A stretch of DNA of 19,397 bases from contig CAZFDT010000096.1 of NCBI GenBank assembly GCA_964518335.1, positions 1 to 19,397 of the forward strand. Direction: 5' to 3'. The notes beneath the pieces were generated by a model, which did not search any database, was not told the origin of the DNA, and saw only the letters and a list, made by a program, of their open reading frames with translations. Made by a program: the position numbers and the translations under genes. Source of the stretch: CAZFDT01 sp964518335 (lineage in GTDB: Bacteria; Planctomycetota; Phycisphaerae; Phycisphaerales; Phycisphaeraceae). Positions 14,685 through 19,397 of the stretch are shown piece by piece. Every line of letters starts with the position of its first letter. Within the stretch, counting starts at the first letter, position 1.

Positions 14685-17063
14685 TCACGGGAAAACACGA
14701 TAGTCCGATGGGGCCAACCCCGTTGTTGCGAAATAGGTTGCCCCGACAATCATCCAGAGCACGGCCCCCAGCAAGTCCCCAGCAATCAGGCCAATCATCA
14801 TGGGGAGCATGCGGCGATAGCCACTTGCGCCCCAAGTGCTCACGACGACCGTCTTGAGCATCCAGGCAATGAGAAACGAGACGGCGAAAACGCCAACGGA
14901 CCACATGCCGGTGGTGGCGAGGACAACCCAGTGCAAGGGCCACCAGGGCAAGCGTATGCGGGCTAAGACTAAGGCGACCGTTAACGCGGCCCCGGCAATC
15001 AGCCAGCTCGCCGCACCCATGTCGAGCCGCGCGAACTGCAGGCGTTGCAGTGGACTAGCGGCAACGACGCGTCCGTCGGCATTTGCGGCTGACAGTTCGG
15101 ACATCTCCTGGGCGGCTTTGTCGAACGTGGTGCGAGGCCCAGCCAGGTTCGCCCAACGATCCTTATTGTTCACCCCATGTTGGTGCTGGAATGTCAGGGT
15201 GGCCACACTCGCGATGACCATCCCAACCGTGAACATGAGGGCCAGCCACGGTGCAACACGATTGGCCCGGGATCGCGGCTCGTGCGCCCCCTGGTCAATA
15301 TCCACAATGCGCAAAGCATTCACCAATAGAGGCATCAGGGCTTCGCGTGTGTCGCCCGCCAACATCATGCTGCCAACGGCGAGGATGATATAAGCTGTCG
15401 GCCCCAGGACTTCGAAGCCCAACAGTCCCAGAATCATGGTGACCGCGAAGAACGGCGCTGCAATGAAGAATAGTCCCGTCTCAGCCACCAGACGAGAGAT
15501 GACGACGTTCACGAGCAAGCACATCAGGACCAGCACCAGCGCCCACCCCCACGCCACGCCGGCCGTGCTTAGCAGTGCGGTGGCGGCAATGATCAACAGC
15601 AGCGCCAGCCATGCGCTCCAGATGGCTGCGGACGAGACCCTCACGTTGTCCTTGAGCGGTCGGTAGATGCCCATTGCCCGGCACGCGACCGCCGCGTAAT
15701 ACGTGCGGCCGAAATAGACCACCATCGCGGTGATGGTCAGCCACGCGCCTAGTCGCAAGAACACGCTGGGTTGCGGGTCGTGCGGGTACCACGACACCGC
15801 CTGTCCCCGGTTGAGCAGAACCACTCCCAGGATGATCCACACCATCGGCGCCACAGCAAGGCTGAAGGACACCGGCCGGGTGAGCATGAACCCCAGACCG
15901 ATGATGGCGGGGAACAACTGAGGCATGAAGTAGGCTGCCGACGTAGGCACTGCATAGGCTGTCGGGAAAATTTGGCTCATGGCGGAGAAGCTAGCGGACA
16001 GTCGAATGGAGGGCACCTCTGGAAACCATGCATGAAGACCGTTGATAATGTGCAACAGCAACACACCGCCCATGCCAACATGGAACAGGCGCTGTCGGAC
16101 TATGCTGGGCCAAGAGCTACCAGTAGGACGGCGACATAGTTCGTGCGCAAGCTGAGCAATCGGGTAGGGAAGCAGTTCGTGGCGCGACCATTGCGGATGC
16201 ACAATGATTGCGAGGCATAGACCTGCCCCTCCCAACAGCAATGCCAGACCACCCCACAGCACCAATGGCGGTAGTACGTCGGGCCACGGCACCTGGCGCG
16301 GGTCAAACGATATCGATCCACCTCGCATGAGGGCCACCGCGGCCGACTCACTGGCCAACAAAGTGCCTCGGCCAGGTGGTGTGACTGCGATCAAGTCGCC
16401 GCAGACGCGCATCAATTGCTCATGAACTGCCTGGATGGTGAATCCCATGCCGGCATTCTGGCCCACTCGCCGTGCCGCGGCATTGAGTGACCGTGCGAAT
16501 AACGTACGATCAAAGGTGGCTAATTCCTGTGCAGCCAAATCTCGCCAATGCTGCTGCTCGCTTGGCGTCATTTCCCTCCACGCTGCGGCAAGAGCCGGTG
16601 TATCCGGCCGTTGCAGCGATGCAATCAGTCGCCGCGCACACTCCGGCCAGTCCTGCACCTGTGCCGGCGCCAAGTCGGCGCCGACACCTGGAACATACGC
16701 CATCAGCTCGTGAGCCTGCCACGCAGGCTGCACCGGGTTCATCACCAACGGTGCGGCAATAGCCCCGGTGAACTGGCGAAAGAGGCCGTGACCCGGCAGC
16801 GCACATGCGGCCAGACTCACAGCGACAATGACAAGGCACTCAGCCGTTGTCAGGTCGGCATTCCTTAGTGCGGGCATCGATCGCCCAACGAAGACCAAAA
16901 GGGGATTTCCCACCAAGAGCCAGATGATCAAGCCACCGAATACCGCTGTGGGCATCAGGCTGCCGGCCAACCAGCTCTGGTTAATAACGTGGTCGTTGAA
17001 GTATGCCCATGCCGAAAGCAGGCAGCCGAACAACAACCCTAAGCCGATCGCCCGGTATGTCAT
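14685..17063 (-). CDS. DUF6785/DUF6784-type polytopic membrane protein (transporter-like)
   Basis: This 792-aa protein has about 14 hydrophobic segments. There are three near the N-terminus (roughly 5-21, 35-60, 74-90), then a soluble loop of about 170 residues (100-265). A long run of helices follows from about 270 to 590, and the last three or four lie in the C-terminal 150 residues. Between those blocks is a hydrophilic stretch containing HQHGVNNKDRWANL. The architecture and motifs match the DUF6785/DUF6784 families, common in planctomycetes and relatives and loosely reminiscent of oligopeptide-transporter (OPT) proteins. Function is not established; uptake of a small carbohydrate or glycoconjugate is inferred from context. 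ATG 17063 is preferred (GGAG 8 nt upstream, start of the first membrane helix) over an upstream in-frame start at 17117. Confidence 0.75.
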   Translation of the reverse strand: MTYRAIGLGLLFGCLLSAWAYFNDHVINQSWLAGSLMPTAVFGGLIIWLLVGNPLLVFVGRSMPALRNADLTTAECLVIVAVSLAACALPGHGLFRQFTGAIAAPLVMNPVQPAWQAHELMAYVPGVGADLAPAQVQDWPECARRLIASLQRPDTPALAAAWREMTPSEQQHWRDLAAQELATFDRTLFARSLNAAARRVGQNAGMGFTIQAVHEQLMRVCGDLIAVTPPGRGTLLASESAAVALMRGGSISFDPRQVPWPDVLPPLVLWGGLALLLGGAGLCLAIIVHPQWSRHELLPYPIAQLAHELCRRPTGSSWPSIVRQRLFHVGMGGVLLLHIINGLHAWFPEVPSIRLSASFSAMSQIFPTAYAVPTSAAYFMPQLFPAIIGLGFMLTRPVSFSLAVAPMVWIILGVVLLNRGQAVSWYPHDPQPSVFLRLGAWLTITAMVVYFGRTYYAAVACRAMGIYRPLKDNVRVSSAAIWSAWLALLLIIAATALLSTAGVAWGWALVLVLMCLLVNVVISRLVAETGLFFIAAPFFAVTMILGLLGFEVLGPTAYIILAVGSMMLAGDTREALMPLLVNALRIVDIDQGAHEPRSRANRVAPWLALMFTVGMVIASVATLTFQHQHGVNNKDRWANLAGPRTTFDKAAQEMSELSAANADGRVVAASPLQRLQFARLDMGAASWLIAGAALTVALVLARIRLPWWPLHWVVLATTGMWSVGVFAVSFLIAWMLKTVVVSTWGASGYRRMLPMMIGLIAGDLLGAVLWMIVGATYFATTGLAPSDYRVFP

Positions 17064-17418
17064 GAACAGATCTCCGCGGCGACCACATCGCGCGACTGTA
17101 TGTGCCCCTACGCTCATCGACCGGTGGGTCGGTTGGCCGCCGTGGTCACAGCTTGAAACAACAAGCAGGTGGCGCTGTCAATGACGCCTCGACAACTTTC
17201 ACGCCTGCTTCCGGTACAACGTCACCACAGGCGTCGCTCAGGATTCAGTAGCGGATCATCACCGCGCATAGCGCTGTTGACGCCGTGGGCGGGCCGCCTC
17301 CTTCAGGATCGCCAGTCCACTGCTTGGTCCGCCACTAGCTTCTTAAGCCTCGTTTTCTTCTTCTCCAGCTTGACCTCCCTATAGGAATTATTTCCGGCCT
17401 ACCACCGGCTTGATACTC
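17064..17418. other. Intergenic stretch with IS3 debris
   Basis: This 355-bp stretch separates the membrane-protein gene from the deacetylase gene. It holds a decayed IS3-family OrfA end (17259-17377) and a 5-bp dyad GCTTG/CAAGC (17151-17166). On the minus strand TTGACA occurs near 17177-17182, but I see no matching -10. No intact gene is present. Confidence 0.5.
17259..17377 (-). pseudogene. IS3-family OrfA C-terminal remnant, frameshifted
   Basis: On the minus strand the frame from 17377 reads EVKLEKKKTRLKKLVADQAVD. One base out of frame, from 17315, it continues LAILKEAARPRRQQR to a stop at 17259-17261. Together these give the leucine-zipper tail typical of IS3 OrfA (KKLVADQ, then LAILKEAA). 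The single-base deletion and the absence of the helix-turn-helix part and of OrfB show it is a relic. Confidence 0.65.
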
Positions 17419-18336
17419 TCATGTGTACTGGCTCACGACTTGGTGAGTTTCGTCCAAACCACTCACCTGCAACTCTTGATGATTTCTTCGATGCATATCA
17501 GCGTAGGTGGTGGGGATGAGCCCTTGTTCCCGAACGTAAGAGAAGGTCCGATCGAGCATGTGCATTTGCGGATCGAAAGCTCCGAGGCTCCAGGGATGCC
17601 AGATGAGACTGACATAGGGGAGTTTCTGTTGTTTGGCTCGGTCGATGAAGGGTTTGCTGTTGAAGTTGAACTCGTCATCGGGGGTAGCGATGGCTTTTGT
17701 CGGGATGGCTTCGGGGAAGAGTGGGGGGAAGGCAAGGAGGCGTTTGGGTTCGGCCCAGTAGCCGGGGCGGCTCATGCTTTTGAGCACATTATCATGCCAA
17801 CCGTGGCCGGGGTATTCGCGAAGATCTGGGAAACCGTCGTCACGATAGTCGGAGGCCTGATTGAGTGGAGCGGGGAGCGTGAAGTCTGGTCCCCACAGGA
17901 CGCTGCTGACGTAGGAGAAGCCGGCTTCCTGGACGAGCTGGAGGACGTGGGATGCCCCGCGCAAGCCGTCCGTCCAACAGCATCCGGGTCGGAGTCCGAT
18001 GCAGGGATGTTCGGGAAAAACGCGCTGAATGGCCTCTCGTCCGCGGAAGATTTCGGTGCGCAGATCCTCGCCGGTGACGCCCGGGCCACAGAACGGCTGA
18101 TCGCGGAGCATGCGGTGCGACCAGGTGTGGGAGGCTATTTCAAAGAGGGGATCGTCAAGCAGGCGACGGTAGGCGTCTGATTGAGCTTCGAGCATGTTGC
18201 CCACAATAAAGAACGTGGCAGGCATTTGGTGACGGCGATGTACCTCGACAATGGTGCGGCAGGCCTCCAGGCATGAGGGGAAGTACTGGCTGCTGATGGC
18301 ACGTTCGGTGTCATAGGCGGCGATGTAGTGGGTCAC
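17419..18336 (-). CDS. NodB-type polysaccharide deacetylase (CE4-like)
   Basis: The 305-aa protein shows the NodB homology layout. Motif 1 is AYDTER with D9 and E11 in place of the usual DD, motif 2 is HTWSH (H70, H74), motif 3 is LRPGCCW at 115-121, and the final catalytic His is H247 in LIWHPWS. Such enzymes remove N- or O-acetyl groups from polysaccharides or lipid-linked sugars. The absence of a signal peptide suggests a cytosolic precursor as substrate. The start is GTG 18336 with GGAG 10 nt upstream. Just before that lies an 8-nt C-run (minus strand, 18351-18358). The gene follows the DegT-type aminotransferase by 44 bp and is probably in the same surface-polysaccharide operon. Confidence 0.82.
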   Translation of the reverse strand: MTHYIAAYDTERAISSQYFPSCLEACRTIVEVHRRHQMPATFFIVGNMLEAQSDAYRRLLDDPLFEIASHTWSHRMLRDQPFCGPGVTGEDLRTEIFRGREAIQRVFPEHPCIGLRPGCCWTDGLRGASHVLQLVQEAGFSYVSSVLWGPDFTLPAPLNQASDYRDDGFPDLREYPGHGWHDNVLKSMSRPGYWAEPKRLLAFPPLFPEAIPTKAIATPDDEFNFNSKPFIDRAKQQKLPYVSLIWHPWSLGAFDPQMHMLDRTFSYVREQGLIPTTYADMHRRNHQELQVSGLDETHQVVSQYT

Positions 18337-18350
18337 GAGGATACCACTCC

Positions 18351-18358
18351 GGGGGGGG
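18351..18358 (-). repeat. C8 homopolymer upstream of deacetylase ribosome-binding site
   Basis: Eight G on the plus strand (C8 on the coding strand) lie directly before the GGAG of the deacetylase gene. Tracts of this length can slip in replication and alter expression. See the finding on paired tracts. Confidence 0.5.
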
Positions 18359-18380
18359 ATCGAATCAAGGTCAGGTCAGA

Positions 18381-19397
18381 TCATCGCCAGACAGGGGTGC
18401 ATAGGACGTTGAGGACTTTGGTCAGAGCGTGAGCGACGGCGTCACAGTCGGCGTCGGACCACCACTGGTCGAGGCCCATGGAGATGCGTCGGTTGTAGAG
18501 ATCGCTGGCGACGGGGCAGTTGTCAGCGTTGCACTTAGCCTCATAGCTGGCGAAAAGGGGGAAATAGTAGCGTGCAACGTGCCAGTCCGGCTCGGCATCA
18601 GCGCCTCGATAGCCGGCGGGGAGGCCCTCGGCGCGAAGGGCGGCGGCAAGTCTATGTCCCAGTTCATCCGACTCGGGGAAGAAGCGCAGCATGTAGACGA
18701 TATCGCCCTGCGGATCGTTGCTTTTCTGCCAGGTGATTTCGCGATAGTTGGGGAGTTGCGGAGCGATGCGGTTCCAGACGTGTCGGTAGCGGTTTACGAT
18801 GCCGTCGAGTTTTGCCATCTGGACGACATTGATGGCAGACTCGAGTTCGGAGAGTCGGTAGTTGCCGCCGACGAAGAGCTCTCCATCGTATTGGGGGGGG
18901 GCGAAACGGGAGGAGCGCCAGAGACCGCCGGCTTCGGACGCTTGTCGGATGCGGTTGAAGAGTCGGTCATCGCTGGTGACGGCCATGCCGCCTTCGCCGC
19001 CGCCGATGAGTTTGTACGAGGAGATGCTGAAGCAGCCGATGTCGCCAATGGAGCCGACAGGACGACCTTTATAGGAAGCGCCGGGAGACTGGGCGCAGTC
19101 CTCTATGACTTTGAGACCATGCTTTCTGGCAATGGTCATGATGGGATCCATATCGGCGACGTATCCCCAATGATGGGTGGGCATGATCGCTACGGTTCGG
19201 GGGCTGATGAGGGCTTCGATCTTGGAGGGATCGATCTGGAAGGATTCGTCGATATCGCAGAAGACGGGGGTGGCGCCGAGGAGGGCGCCGGCAAGGCTGG
19301 TCGCGATGAAACCGGCGGCGGGAATGATTAACTCTTTGCCGGGGCCTGCACCGACGGCAGCGCAGGCGGCGGTGAGAGCGCAGGTGCCGTTGGCGAC
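18381..19397 (-). CDS. DegT/DnrJ/EryC1/StrS-family aminotransferase, 5' end outside window
   Basis: The frame is open from the right edge of the window to the stop at 18381, giving 338 residues of a protein that normally has about 370-400, so the N-terminus is missing. The visible order is VANGTCALTAAC (PLP phosphate-binding region), then VIEDCAQSPGASYKG with the PLP-ring Asp (residue 100 of the fragment). Next is SISSYKLIGGGEGGMAV with the Schiff-base Lys (residue 129), then a C-terminal domain ending in VLCTPVWR. Family members transaminate nucleotide-linked keto-sugars for surface glycans or antibiotics. Together with the deacetylase downstream this suggests amino-sugar glycan synthesis. 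A C9 run (18893-18901) lies in the coding sequence at FAPPQYDG. Confidence 0.88.
   Translation of the reverse strand, partial: VANGTCALTAACAAVGAGPGKELIIPAAGFIATSLAGALLGATPVFCDIDESFQIDPSKIEALISPRTVAIMPTHHWGYVADMDPIMTIARKHGLKVIEDCAQSPGASYKGRPVGSIGDIGCFSISSYKLIGGGEGGMAVTSDDRLFNRIRQASEAGGLWRSSRFAPPQYDGELFVGGNYRLSELESAINVVQMAKLDGIVNRYRHVWNRIAPQLPNYREITWQKSNDPQGDIVYMLRFFPESDELGHRLAAALRAEGLPAGYRGADAEPDWHVARYYFPLFASYEAKCNADNCPVASDLYNRRISMGLDQWWSDADCDAVAHALTKVLNVLCTPVWR
18893..18901 (-). repeat. C9 homopolymer inside the aminotransferase gene
   Basis: Nine consecutive G on the plus strand encode FAPP on the coding strand. A one-base slip would frameshift the gene before its C-terminal third, so it could act as an on/off switch or be a sequencing-error hot spot. 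The frame is intact as given. Confidence 0.6.

Noticed and set aside
17410..18180. 256-codon open frame on the plus strand
   Set aside because: It is antisense to the polysaccharide deacetylase, which has all NodB motifs.
18429..19331. 300-codon open frame on the plus strand, rich in Gly, Asp and Glu
   Set aside because: It is the antisense shadow of the DegT-type aminotransferase, an effect of codon bias.

Overview
This window comes from a moderately GC-rich bacterial genome. The gene content (CE15 glucuronoyl-esterase-like hydrolase, SGNH/'sialate O-acetylesterase'-type esterase, GH10 xylanase, GH20-like hydrolase, creatininase-family amidohydrolase, two Gfo/Idh/MocA oxidoreductases and a DUF6785/DUF6784-type polytopic membrane protein, with no SusC/SusD genes) fits a carbohydrate-degrading member of the PVC group. 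Planctomycetota (Phycisphaerae-like) is my best guess. No rRNA, tRNA or CRISPR array was seen.

Layout, left to right. (1) 1-1311: no intact gene. It holds a decayed IS4-family transposase with an in-frame stop, and the first copy of a 29-nt repeat. (2) 1312-2969, plus strand: a creatininase-family enzyme and a two-domain GNAT acetyltransferase whose stop and start codons overlap by one base. (3) 7222-2910, minus strand: a likely xylan operon in the order GH10 xylanase, SGNH acetylesterase, CE15-like glucuronoyl esterase. Its last gene overlaps the GNAT gene tail to tail by 60 bp. (4) 7223-8125: a long divergent control region. One palindrome-bearing promoter faces the xylan operon and one inverted-repeat-bearing promoter faces the plus-strand operon. 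(5) 8126-12958, plus strand: a four-gene operon with a BPL_N/class-I-glutamine-amidotransferase-like protein, an atypical M14 metallopeptidase-like protein, a Gfo/Idh/MocA oxidoreductase and a GH20-like glycoside hydrolase. None has an obvious signal peptide. (6) 12959-13390: non-coding, with a frameshifted IstB (IS21) remnant. (7) 17063-13391, minus strand: the DUF6785-type membrane protein, then a second Gfo/Idh/MocA oxidoreductase. (8) 17064-17418: non-coding, with a frameshifted IS3 OrfA remnant. (9) 19397-17419, minus strand: a DegT/DnrJ/EryC1 aminotransferase (5' end outside the window) followed by a NodB-type polysaccharide deacetylase. These look like surface-polysaccharide genes and are separate from the catabolic block.

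How the parts may work together: the three-enzyme minus operon can cut the xylan backbone, remove acetyl groups and release glucuronoyl esters. The plus operon and the neighbouring transporter/oxidoreductase pair look like uptake and intracellular catabolism of a modified, possibly N-acetylhexosamine-containing, compound whose identity the sequence does not reveal. The most unusual signal is a 29-nt non-coding motif present three times in one orientation (152-180, 7325-7353, 14547-14575). Two copies lie just over 100 nt upstream of minus-strand start codons, so it may be a shared regulatory element tying these units together.
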